Below are positions 48,501 through 60,528 of a DNA stretch of 64,000 nucleotides, piece after piece (positions within the stretch are counted from its first letter, which is position 1; every line of letters begins with the position of its first letter). Below the pieces are notes generated by a model. It saw only the letters and a program-made list of their open reading frames with translations, was not told the origin of the DNA and ran no database searches. This stretch comes from Neoechinorhynchus agilis. Its lineage: Eukaryota; Acanthocephala. Both the position numbers and the translations under genes were made by a program. Where the stretch lies: the NCBI GenBank assembly GCA_051530055.1, contig CM121342.1:2914001-2978000 (forward strand), given 5' to 3'.

Positions 48501-51500
48501 TCATGTACAAAGACGCGAATGCACGTATGCGTTCACTCATGAACACGAACATTCATAAAAGGGCGCGCCAAGGAACCGAATAAATACGAACGACATAAAC
48601 ATCAGTACAGTAAAATCAATACAGTATGTATTTATACTAAATGGCATGTCAATGCAATTAATGCACCAGCATTTATATAGATAATTAAGAGCAACTTAAA
48701 AGTACGCAACGTACACGTTCATGTTCGCACACACGCGAATGCGCGTATGCGTTCACACATTGATGCGAAAATTCATAAAAGGGCGCGCCAAGGAACCGAA
48801 TAAAAACGAACGACATAAACATCAGTACTGTAAAATCAATAAAGTATGTATTTATACTCAATGGCATGTCAATGCAATTAATGCACCAGCATTTATATAG
48901 ATAATTAAGAGCAACTTAAAAGTACGCAACGTACACGTTCATGTTCGCACACACGCGAATGCGCGTATGCGTTCACTCATGAACACGAACATTCATAAAA
49001 GGGCGCGCAAGGAACCGAATAAAAACGAACGACACAAACATCCGTACTGTAAAATCAATAAAGTATGTATTTATACTCAATATCATGTCAATGCAATTAA
49101 TGCGCCCGCATTAGTATAGATTATGAACAGCAACTTAAAAGTACGCAACGTACACGTGCATGTTAACAAACACGAATGCGCGTATGCGTTCACACATGAA
49201 TACCAACATTCATAAAAGGGCGCGCGCAAGAAACCGAATGAAAACGAACGACATGAACATCAGTACTGTAAAATCAATACAGTATGCATTTATACTAAAT
49301 GGCATGTCAATGCAATTAATGCACCAGCATTTATATAGATAATTAAGAGCAACTTAAAAGTACGACACGTACACGTTCATGTACATAGACGCGAATGCAC
49401 GTATGCGTTCACTCATGAACACGAACATTCATAAAAGGGCGCGCCAAGGAACCGAATAAAAACGAACGACATAAACATCAGTACTGTAAAATCAATAAAG
49501 TATGTATTTATACTCAATGGCATGTCAATGCAATTAATGCACCAGCATTTATATAGATAATTAAGAGCAACTTAAAAGTACGCAACGTACACGTTCATGT
49601 TCGCACACACGCGAATGCGCGTATGCGTTCACACATTGATGCGAAAATTCATAAAAGGGCGCGCCAAGGAACCGAATAAAAACGAACGACATAAACATCA
49701 GTACTGTAAAATCAATAAAGTATGTATTTATACTCAATGGCATGTCAATGCAATTAATGCACCAGCATTTATATAGATAATTAAGAGCAACTTAAAAGTA
49801 CGCAACGTACACGTTCATGTTCGCACACACGCGAATGCGCGTATGCGTTCACTCATGAACACGAACATTCATAAAAGGGCGCGCAAGGAACCGAATAAAA
49901 ACGAACGACACAAACATCAGTACTGTAAAATCAATAAAGTATGTATTTATACTCAATATCATGTCAATGCAATTAATGCGCCCGCATTAGTATAGATTAT
50001 GAACAGCAACTTAAAAGTACGCAACGTACACGTGCATGTTAACAAACACGAATGCGCGTATGCGTTCACACATGAATACCAACATTCATAAAAGGGCGCG
50101 CGCAAGAAACCGAATGAAAACGAACGACATGAACATCAGTACTGTAAAATCAATAAAGTATGCATTTATACTAAATGGCATGTCAATGCAATTAATGCAC
50201 CAGCATTTATATAGATAATTAAGAGCAACTTAAAAGTACGCAACGTACACGTTCATGTTCGCACACACGCGAATGCGCGTATGCGTTCACACATTGATGC
50301 GAAAATTCATAAAAGGGCGCGCCAAGGAACCGAATAAATACGAACGACATAAACATCAGTACTGTAAAATCAATAAAGTATGTATTTATACTAAATGGCA
50401 TGTCAATGCAATTAATGCACCAGCATTTATATAGATAATTAAGAGCAACTTAAAAGTACGCAACGTACACGTTCATGTTCGAACACACGCGAATGCGCGT
50501 ATGCGTTCACACATTGATACGAAAATTAATAGAAGGGCGCGCGCAAGGAACCGAATAAAAACGAACGACAAACATCAGTACTGTAAAATCAATAAAGTAT
50601 GTATTTATACTCAATGGCATGTCAATGCAATTAATGTACCCGCATTAGTATAGATTATTAAGCGCAACTTAAAAGTACGCAACGTACACGTTCATGTTCG
50701 CACAAGCGCGAATGCGCGTATGCGTTCACACATTAATACGAACATTCATAAAAGGGCGCGCCAAGGAACCGAATAAAAACGAACGACAAACATCAGTACT
50801 GTAAAATCAATAAAGTATGTATTTATACTCAATATCATGTCAATGCAATTAATGCGCCCGCATTAGTATAGATTATGAACAGCAACTTAAAAGTACGCAA
50901 CGTACACGTGCATGTTAACAAACACGAATGCGCGTATGCGTTCACACATTGATGCGAAAATTAATAAAAGGGCGCGCGCAAGGAACCGAATGAAAACGAA
51001 CGACATGAACATCAGTACTGTAAAATCAATAAAGTATGTATTTATACTAAATGGCTTGTCAATGCAATTAATGCACCAGCATTTATATAGATAATTAAGA
51101 GCAACTTAAAAGTACGCAACGTACACGTTCATGTTCGAACACACGCGAATGCGCGTATGCGTTCACACATTGATGCGAAAATTCATAAAAGGGCGCGCCA
51201 AGGAACCGAATAAATACGAACGACATAAACATCAGTACTGTAAAATCAATAAAGTATGTATTTATACTCAATGGCATGTCAATGCAATTAATGCACCAGC
51301 ATTTATATAGATAATTAAGAGCAACTTAAAAGTACGCAACGTACACGTTCATGTTCGCACACACGCGAATGCGCGTATGCGTTCACTCATGAACACGAAC
51401 ATTCATAAAAGGGCGCGCAAGGAACCGAATAAAAACGAACGACACAAACATCAGTACTGTAAAATCAATAAAGTATGTATTTATACTCAATATCATGTCA

Positions 51501-54500
51501 ATGCAATTAATGCGCCCGCATTAGTATAGATTATTAACAGCAACTTAAAAGTACGCAACGTACACGTGCATGTTAACAAACACGAATGCGCGTATGCGTT
51601 CACACATGAATACCAACATTCATAAAAGGGTGCGCGCAAGAAACCGAATGAAAACGAACGACATGAACATCAGTACTGTAAAATCAATACAGTATGCATT
51701 TATACTAAATGGCATGTCAATGCAATTAATGCACCAGCATTTATATAGATAATTAAGAGCAACTTAAAAGTACGACACGTACACGTTCATGTACATAGAC
51801 GCGAATGCACGTATGCGTTAACTCATGAACACGAACATTCATAAAAGGGCGCGCGCAAGGAACCGAATGAAAACGAACGACATGAACATCAGTACTGTAA
51901 AATCAATAAAGTATGTATTTATACTAAATGGCATGTCAATGCAATTAATGCACCAGCATTTATATAGATAATTAAGAGCAACTTAAAAGTACGCAACGTA
52001 CACGTTCATGTTCGCACACACGCGAATGCGCGTATGCGTTCACACATTGATACGAAAATTCATAAAAGGGCGCGCGCAAGGAACCGAATAAAAACGAACG
52101 ACATAAACATCAGTACTGTAAAATCAATAAAGTATGTATTTATACTCAATATCATGTCAATGCAATTAATGCGCCCGCATTTGTATAGATTATGAACAGC
52201 AACTTAAAAGTACGCAACGTACACGTGCATGTTAACAAACACGAATGCGCGTATGCGTTCACACATTGATGCGAAAATTAATAAAAGGGCGCGCGCAAGG
52301 AACCGAATGAAAACGAACGACATGAACATCAGTACTGTAAAATCAATAAAGTATGTATTTATACTAAATGGCTTGTCAATGCAATTAATGCACCAGCATT
52401 TATATAGATAATTAAGAGCAACTTAAAAGTACGCAACGTACACGTTCATGTTCGAACACACGCGAATGCGCGTATGCGTTCACACATTGATACGAAAATT
52501 CATAAAAGGGCGCGCGCAAGGAACCGAATAAAAACGAACGACAAACATCAGTACTGTAAAATCAATAAAGTATGTATTTATACTCAATGGCATGTCAATG
52601 CAATTAATGCACCCGCATTAGTATAGATTATTAAGAGCAACTTAAAAGTACGCAACGTACACGTGCATGTTCGCACACACCCGAATGCGCGTATGCGTTC
52701 ACACATTGATACGAAAATTCATAAAAGGGCGCGCGCAAGGAACCGAATAAAAACGAACGACATAAACATCAGTACTGTAAAATCAATAAAGTATGCATTT
52801 ATACTAAATGGCATGTCAATGCAATTAATGCACCAGCATTTATATAGATAATTAAGAGCAACTTAAAAGTACGCAACGTACACGTTCATGTTCGCACACG
52901 CGCGAATGCGCGTATGCGTTCACACATGAATACGAACATTCATAAAAGGGCGCGCGCAAGGAACCGAATAAAAACGAACGACATAAACATCAGTACTGTA
53001 AAATCAATAAAGTATGTATTTATACTCAATATCATGTCAATGCAATTAATGCACCCGCATTAGTATAGATTATGAAGAGCAACTTAAAAGTACGCAACGT
53101 ACACGTGCATGTTAACAAACACGAATGCGCGTATGCGTTCACACATGAATACCAACATTCATAAAAGGGCGCGCGCAAGGAACCGAATGAAAACGAACGA
53201 CATGAACATCAGTACTGTAAAATCAATACAGTATGCATTTATACTCAATGGCATGTCAATGCAATTAATGCACCAGCATTTATATAGATAATTAAGAGCA
53301 ACTTAAAAGTACGCAACGTACACGTTCATGTACATAGACGCGAATGCGCGTATGCGTTCACACATGAATACGAACATTCATAAAAGGGCGCGCGCAAGGA
53401 ACCGAATAAAAACGAACGACATAAACATCAGTACTGTAAAATCAATAAAGTATGTATTTATACTAAATGGCATGTCAATGCAATTAATGCACCAGCATTT
53501 ATATAGATAATTAAGAGCAACTTAAAAGTACGCAACGTACACGTTCATGTTCGCACACGCGCGAATGCGCGTATGCGTTCACACATGAATACGAACATTC
53601 ATAAAAGGGCGCGCGCAAGGAACCGAATAAAAACGAACGACATAAACATCAGTACTGTAAAATCAATAAAGTATGTATTTATACTCAATATCATGTCAAT
53701 GCAATTAATGTACCCGCATTTATATAGATAATTAAGAGCAACTTAAAAGTACGAAACGTACACGTTCATGTTCGCACACTCGCGAATGCGCGTATGCGTT
53801 CACTCCTGAATACGAACATTCATAAAAGGGCGCGCGCAAGGAACCGAATAAAAACGAACGACACAAACATCAGTACTGTAAAATCAATAAAGTATGCATT
53901 TATACTCAATGGCATGTCAATGCAATTAATGCACCCGCATTAGTATAGATTATTAAGAGCAACTTAAAAGTACGCAACGTACACGTTCATGTTCACACAC
54001 GCGAATGCGCGTATGCGTTCACTCATGAACACGAACATTCATAAAAGGGCGCCGCAAGGAACCGAATAAAACGAACGAATAAACATCAGTACTGTAAATC
54101 AATAAATATGATTTATACTAAATGGCATGTCAATGCAATTAATGCACCAGCATTTATATAGATAATTAAGAGCAACTTAAAAGTACGCAACGTACACGTT
54201 CATGTTCGCACACGCGCGAATGCGCGTATGCGTTCACACATGAATACGAACATTCATAAAAGGGCGCGCGCAAGGAACCGAATGAAAACGAACGACATGA
54301 ACATCAGTACTGTAAAATCAATAAAGTATGCATTTATACTCAATGGCATGTCAATGCAATTAATGCACCAGCATTTATATAGATAATTAAGAGCAACTTA
54401 AAAGTACGCAACGTACACGTTCATGTACACAGACGCGAATGCGCGTATGCGTTCACACATTGATACGAACATTCATAAAAGGGCGCGCGCAAGGAACCGA

Positions 54501-57500
54501 ATAAAAACGAACGACATGAACATCAGTACTGTAAAATCAATAAAGTATGTATTTATACTAAATGGCATGTCAATGCAATTAATGCACCAGCATTTATATA
54601 GATAATTAAGAGCAACTTAAAAGTACGCAACGTACACGTTCATGTTCGCACACACGCGAATGCGCGTATGCGTTCACACATTGATACGAAAATTCATAAA
54701 AGGGCGCGCGCAAGGAACCGAATAAAAACGAACGACAAACATCAGTACTGTAAAATCAATAAAGTATGTATTTATACTCAATGGCATGTCAATGCAATTA
54801 ATGTACCCGCATTTATATAGATAATTAAGAGCAACTTAAAAGTACGCAACGTACACGTTCATGTTCGCACACTCGCGAATGCGCGTATGCGTTCACTCAT
54901 GAATACGAACATTCATAAAAGGGCGCGCGCAAGGAACCGAATAAAAACGAACGACATAAACATCAGTACTGTAAAATCAATAAAGTATGTATTTATACTC
55001 AATGGCATGTCAATGCAATTAATGCACCCGCATTAGTATAGATTATTAAGAGCAACTTAAAAGTACGCAACGTACACGTTCATGTTCACACACGCGAATG
55101 CGCGTATGCGTTCACTCATGAATACGAACATTCATAAAAGGGCGCGCGCAAGGAACCGAATAAAAACGAACGACATAAACATCAGTACTGTAAAATCAAT
55201 AAAGTATGCATTTATACTAAATGGCATGTCAATGCAATTAATGCACCAGCATTTATATAGATAATTAAGAGCAACTTAAAAGTACGCAACGTACACGTTC
55301 ATGTTCACAAACGCGAATGCGCGTATGCGTTCACACATGAATACCAACATTCATAAAAGGGCGCGCGCAAGGAACCGAATGAAAACGAACGACATGAACA
55401 TCAGTACTGTAAAATCAATAAAGTATGCATTTATACTCAATGGCATGTCAATGCAATTAATGCACCAGCATTTATATAGATAATTAAGAGCAACTTAAAA
55501 GTACGCAACGTACACGTTCATGTACATAGACGCGAATGCGCGTATGCGTTCACTCATGAATACGAACATTCATAAAAGGGCGCGCGCAAGGAACCGAATA
55601 AAAACGAACGACATGAACATCAGTACTGTAAAATCAATAAAGTATGTATTTATACTAAATGGCATGTCAATGCAATTAATGCACCAGCATTTATATAGAT
55701 AATTAAGAGCAACTTAAAAGTACGCAACGTACACGTTCATGTTCGCACACACGCGAATGCGCGTATGCGTTCACACATTAATACGAAAATTCATAAAAGG
55801 GCGCGCGCAAGGAACCGAATAAAAACGAACGACAAACATCAGTACTGTAAAATCAATAAAGTATGTATTTATACTCAATGGCATGTCAATGCAATTAATG
55901 CACCCGCATTTATATAGATAATTAAGAGCAACTTAAAAGTACGAAACGTACACGTCATGAATATGATTTATACTAAATGGCATGTCAATGCAATTAATGC
56001 ACCAGCATTTATATAGATATTAAGAGCAACTTAAAAGTACGCAACGTACACGTTCATGTTCGCACACACGCGAATGCGCGTATGCGTTCACACATGAATA
56101 CGAACATTCATAAAAGGGCGCGCGCAAGGAACCGAATAAAAACGAACGACATAAACATCAGTACTGTAAAATCAATAAAGTATGTATTTATACTCAATAT
56201 CATGTCAATGCAATTAATGCACCCGCATTTATATAGATAATTAAGAGCAACTTAAAAGTACGCAACGTACACGTTCATGTTCGCACAAACGCGAATGCGC
56301 GTATGCGTTCACACATTGATACGAACATTCATAAAAGGGCGCGCGCAAGGAACCGAATAAAAACGAACGACATAAACATCAGTACTGTAAAATCAATAAA
56401 GTATGTATTTATACTAAATGGCATGTCAATGCAATTAATGCACCAGCATTCATATAGATAATTAAGAGCAACTTAAAAGTACGCAACGTACACGTTCATG
56501 TTCGCACACACGCGAATGCGCGTATGCGTTCACACATTGATGCGAAAATTCATAAAAGGGCGCGCCAAGGAACCGAATAAAAACGAACGACATAAACATC
56601 AGTACTGTAAAATCAATAAAGTATGTATTTATACTCAATGGCATGTCAATGCAATTAATGCACCAGCATTTATATAGATAATTAAGAGCAACTTAAAAGT
56701 ACGCAACGTACACGTTCATGTTCGCACACACGCGAATGCGCGTATGCGTTCACTCATGAACACGAACATTCATAAAAGGGCGCGCAAGGAACCGAATAAA
56801 AACGAACGACATAAACATCAGTACTGTAAAATCAATAAAGTATGTATTTATACTCAATGGCATGTCAATGCAATTAATGCACCAGCATTTATATAGATAA
56901 TTAAGAGCAACTTAAAAGTACGCAACGTACACGTTCATGTTCGCACACACGCGAATGCGCGTATGCGTTCACACATTGATGCGAAAATTCATAAAAGGGC
57001 GCGCGCAAGGAACCGAATAAAAACGAACGACAAACATCAGTACTGTAAAATCAATAAAGTATGTATTTATACTCAATGGCATGTCAATGCAATTAATGTA
57101 CCCGCATTAGTATAGATTATTAAGCGCAACTTAAAAGTACGCAACGTACACGTTCATGTTCGCACACACGCGAATGCGCGTATGCGTTCACTCATGAACA
57201 CGAACATTCATAAAAGGGCGCGCCAAGGAACCGAATAAAAACGAACGACAAACATCAGTACTGTAAAATCAATAAAGTATGTATTTATACTCAATGGCAT
57301 GTCAATGCAATTAATGTACCCGCATTAGTATAGATTATTAAGCGCAACTTAAAAGTACGCAACGTACACGTTCATGTTCGCACACAGGCGAATGCGCGTA
57401 TGCGTTCACTCATGAACACGAACATTCATAAAAGGGCGCGCCAAGGAACCGAATAAAAACGAACGACAAACATCAGTAATGTAAAATCAATAAAGTATGT

Positions 57501-57907
57501 ATTTATACTCAATGGCATGTCAATGCAATTAATGTACCCGCATTAGTATAGATTATTAAGACCAACTTAAAAGTACGCAACGTACACGTTCATGTTCGCA
57601 CACACGCGAATGCGCGTATGCGTTCACTCCTGAATACGAACATTCATAAAAGGGCGCGCGCAAAGAACCGAATAAAAACGAACGACATAAACATCAGTAC
57701 TGTAAAATCAATAAAATATGCATTTATACTAAATGGCATGTCAATGCAATTAATGCACCAGCATTTATATAGATAATTAAGAGCAACTTAAAAGTACGAA
57801 ACGTACACGTTCATGTTCGCACACACGCGAAAGCGCGTATTCGTTCACTCATGAACACGAGCATTCATAAAAGGGCGCGCGCAAGGAACCGAATTAAGAC
57901 GAACGAG
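18550..57907. repeat. 219-bp satellite array, about 180 head-to-tail copies
   Basis: A unit of about 219 bp repeats without inversion for some 39 kb. Conserved landmarks in each unit, in order, are GTACGCAACGTACACGTTC, GAATGCGCGTATGCGTTCAC, AAAAGGGCGCGCGCAAGG, CATCAGTACTGTAAAAT, TATTTATACT, CAATGCAATTAATGCACC and ATATAGATAATTAAGAGC. Units fall into variant classes: a GTTCGCACACACGCG type, a GTACATAGACGCG type and a GTTAACAAACACG type. These alternate in higher-order patterns. The left half (18.5-38 kb) is more diverged and the right half (40-57.9 kb) more uniform. The right flank to about 57,985 is a worn partial unit. This is the architecture of a (peri)centromeric or heterochromatic satellite, although the location is not proven. 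Confidence 0.97.
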
Positions 57908-57985
57908 ATGGGAACTTTCACGGTTGCACGCGTACATATATGAATATGAACGTATTCTCAATTACATGCAATTGCACATTAGTTT

Positions 57986-58719
57986 TCAAATTTTTGCAAT
58001 TTTTAATATAGTTATTTACACCCGCTTTTTATTTAGAAAGACTTAATGACGTTTCTTTTGCTGTTTGCAATATCAGTAGTTTTAACGTTATTAATTGACA
58101 ATTATCAAATGATTAGAGTTGGAAAATACTGTATCCCATTTTTATGCTTCATGGTTCGGTCTTGTTTGTAGAGTTACTCTTCTTTCCTCAAAGCTATCAT
58201 GGTATTGAGGATTGAATTCGATGGAATTCGCGTTAAAGAGAAGAATGTATATTTTTCGACACTGATTTAATCATTGTCAATTCAATCTAAAATAAATTGG
58301 AGAGGAAATTGTTACAAACGAACCAAATGATTGTTTTCGTTTTGACTCGGGAACAAGGGATCGTCAACGCCGTTAGCGAATACCACCCTCCCTAAAAAAC
58401 ACGTTTTTGATTAATTGGTTCATATCTGTTTTTTCGGTGGGCTTTAATTGATTCAATGTCGTTGCATCTTTGAAACGACTTTTACTGTTTTATCATGTTT
58501 TTTTTAATTTTTTATTTTAAACTTTTACTTTATATTCGGATCCCAAGTAAGCAGGTGGAGAGTACGCGTTGTAGAATTCGTCCTTTTTGGTGCTTTCTAT
58601 TGCACAACAAAAAAAGAGAATTAATATCGCTGACATTAGGTCGATGAATTTAAAATGACAGCTCTTTAAAAACCGTTTCTTACAAAACGACGTTTCGCCA
58701 CCTAGACCCATCCATAATT
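57986..58719. other. intergenic between the satellite and the LRR gene
   Basis: AT-rich sequence with no repeat. A minus-strand 64-codon frame (58,711-58,517) contains a hydrophobic stretch (MSAILILFFCCAIES), but its start lies 8 bp from the divergent LRR start codon, and nothing else supports it. Confidence 0.4.
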
Positions 58720-59829
58720 ATGATGATGAAGACGACAATGTATATGATTCTTATAATATTGCAAACCATCGTTCCTGTTGGATTTACTTACACATGCAGC
58801 GTTATTCCACAAATGGTTGGTACCATCTTTGAGCAGTTGGATAAATGCCCGAATGGTACCGAAACTCTAGTAATTGAAGGATTTGCATGGAGTGATATCC
58901 CACAAAATGTTGCTGAGCGTTTTTCGCTCGATACTATCGAGTATGTGAATTCTCCTCCTTCCCACGGGGGAAATTTCAATTTCTCGGGGTTTGACTCATT
59001 GAAATCATTGCGATTATCTAATGTTGGAATCCGGTCATTGGAATTTTATTTACCGTCTACCCTTGAAGCTCTGGATATTTCGAACAACAAGATTCGCGTA
59101 CTTTCACCTTCAATTGCTTTAAAAGCAAAAAATATTTTTTATCTTAACGCATTCGATAACCAAATTGAAAGTCTAGAATCATTCAAACTTTTCTCGAATT
59201 TATCGGTTCTTGTGGTTGTTAGCAACAAAATTTCGAGTATCTCAATAGATTTCTCGATGGATTTCTTAAGATTAGTACAGCTTTGGATTTATAACAATCC
59301 AATTAAGAGTTTGACTTTCACTGTTGGTGAAAAATATTTAATGGACCAAACTCATCTTTCAAGACTACTTTCTCTTTCCGAAATTCATTTTCGATCCTCA
59401 GCATACGATCATGTGATTCCGGTCAAACAAGGTGCAAGCAGCGCGCTGGTCGAACTCTCGTTGTCGTATCTTGGTCCTATTGAGGATGTTCTAAATCAAA
59501 CACGAAAATTAGACAACTTGGTTTGTCTCGAAGTGTTCGACGTGGACCGAATCATTCAACAAACGGAACCTCTATTCGTAGGATCAGTTAGTGTGCTTCG
59601 TATTTCATCAAACCATTTTGAAAAAATCCCTAGCTTTGCGAGAAATAATCTGACTGAACTGTCCATTTGGTCAGATTTTGAAGTTATTGACGATGCATTT
59701 ATGGGTATTGAAATCGGAAACAAGTCAGTTTTCCCGCGTCTTGCCAGCGTTTACTTACATCTTGCAACTTACAATTTATCTGAAGAATATCTGAATCAAT
59801 TACCATCGAATTTAGTACTCTATTCATGA
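58720..59829 (+). CDS. secreted leucine-rich-repeat protein
   Basis: A single-exon frame of 369 residues. The N-terminus (MMMKTTMYMILIILQTIVPV) is a signal peptide; cleavage is likely near residue 25, just before a cysteine. A short Cys-containing cap follows, and then irregular LRRs from about residue 88: LKSLRLSNVGIRSL, LEALDISNNKIRVL, IFYLNAFDNQIESL, LSVLVVVSNKISSI and LVQLWIYNNPIKSL. Spacing is loose in the C-terminal half. Several N-glycosylation sequons (NGT, NFS, NLS, NQT, NLT, NKS) fit an extracellular protein. There is no C-terminal membrane segment, so it is probably secreted. The general plan matches the partial LRR gene at the left edge of the window, suggesting paralogues. No named orthologue was recognised. 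It is the first gene after the satellite. Confidence 0.82.
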   Translation: MMMKTTMYMILIILQTIVPVGFTYTCSVIPQMVGTIFEQLDKCPNGTETLVIEGFAWSDIPQNVAERFSLDTIEYVNSPPSHGGNFNFSGFDSLKSLRLSNVGIRSLEFYLPSTLEALDISNNKIRVLSPSIALKAKNIFYLNAFDNQIESLESFKLFSNLSVLVVVSNKISSISIDFSMDFLRLVQLWIYNNPIKSLTFTVGEKYLMDQTHLSRLLSLSEIHFRSSAYDHVIPVKQGASSALVELSLSYLGPIEDVLNQTRKLDNLVCLEVFDVDRIIQQTEPLFVGSVSVLRISSNHFEKIPSFARNNLTELSIWSDFEVIDDAFMGIEIGNKSVFPRLASVYLHLATYNLSEEYLNQLPSNLVLYS

Positions 59830-60477
59830 TATTTTTCACTGGACTACAGTAAGATAAAAGGATGCCACTTTGAACGTAAGAAAAAATTATCTTTCATGAT
59901 GCTAGACTTCCAACGCGCTCTCCGCTCAAACTTTAAACGAAGAAAATCGTTTACCTTTACACCGATCATTTCAGCGCAGCGCTCCGCGAAGCTCCACTAA
60001 GCAAACACAGAATTTTTGTCTAATCACTTCTTCGATTTAAGATTTCGGTTTGCTATGTGCCTAAAGGAAAAAGCAGAACCCCTTTATTTTACTTACACAC
60101 TCGGTGTAACTCGTGATTATTAAATCGTAATCGATTTCGCTTGCTATTATGTTTATACCTAGAAGCCTAAGAGACGGAACAACAAATCAGGATGCTCTTA
60201 CCTTTGCTTCTGTTGCATTTGCATAACGCAATCAAAATCTCAAATAGAAGGCGTATTGTATCTTTGTGATTAAGATTGGAATTTATAGGGTTTCACATTT
60301 ACAGCAATTCGTAACTTTATATTAAGGTCCGAGAAAAGAAGAAATTTTAAACCAAAGTGGATGTTACGCCTACTTTCTTGATCGTTTACTATAATCTTTT
60401 AAGCAACAAAATCTTTGAGATCCTCGACCGCTAAATAATGTGCTAGATTCTAGAGATTTATTTTTCTTTTATCGACA
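59830..60477. other. intergenic, no gene seen
   Basis: Separates the LRR stop from the BTB gene promoter. A short coding-like run follows the LRR stop in the same frame but ends by about 60,000 and has no repeats. Nothing else was recognised. Confidence 0.45.
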
Positions 60478-60491
60478 GTTACCTTGGCAAC
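60478..60491 (+). promoter_or_regulatory. X-box-like RFX site
   Basis: GTTACCTTGGCAAC is a 14-bp imperfect palindrome that fits the RFX-family X-box consensus (GTTGCCATGGCAAC with permitted changes). It lies 38 bp before the ATG of the BTB gene. X-boxes this close to a start codon typically drive ciliary genes in animals. No other promoter in the window has one that I noticed. Confidence 0.45.
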
Positions 60492-60528
60492 CTGAGACAC
60501 TAATTGTCGACGATAGGTATTAATAAAA

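Noticed and set aside
18514-56644. Dozens of 60-80 codon open frames on both strands in the satellite (e.g. MLTNTNARMRSHMNTNIHK..., MPLSINTYFIDFTVLMFMS...)
   Set aside because: The unit is 219 bp (73 codons), so any open stretch in one monomer recurs in every monomer. Both strands show it equally, there is no codon-pattern conservation, and indels break the frames freely.
18550-57907. CRISPR-like or integron-like regular array
   Set aside because: There is no short-repeat/unique-spacer pattern. The whole 219-bp unit repeats, and the setting is eukaryotic.
58517-58711. 64-codon minus-strand frame with a hydrophobic segment
   Set aside because: Its start is 8 bp from the divergent LRR start codon, and no homology, second exon or polyadenylation context supports it.
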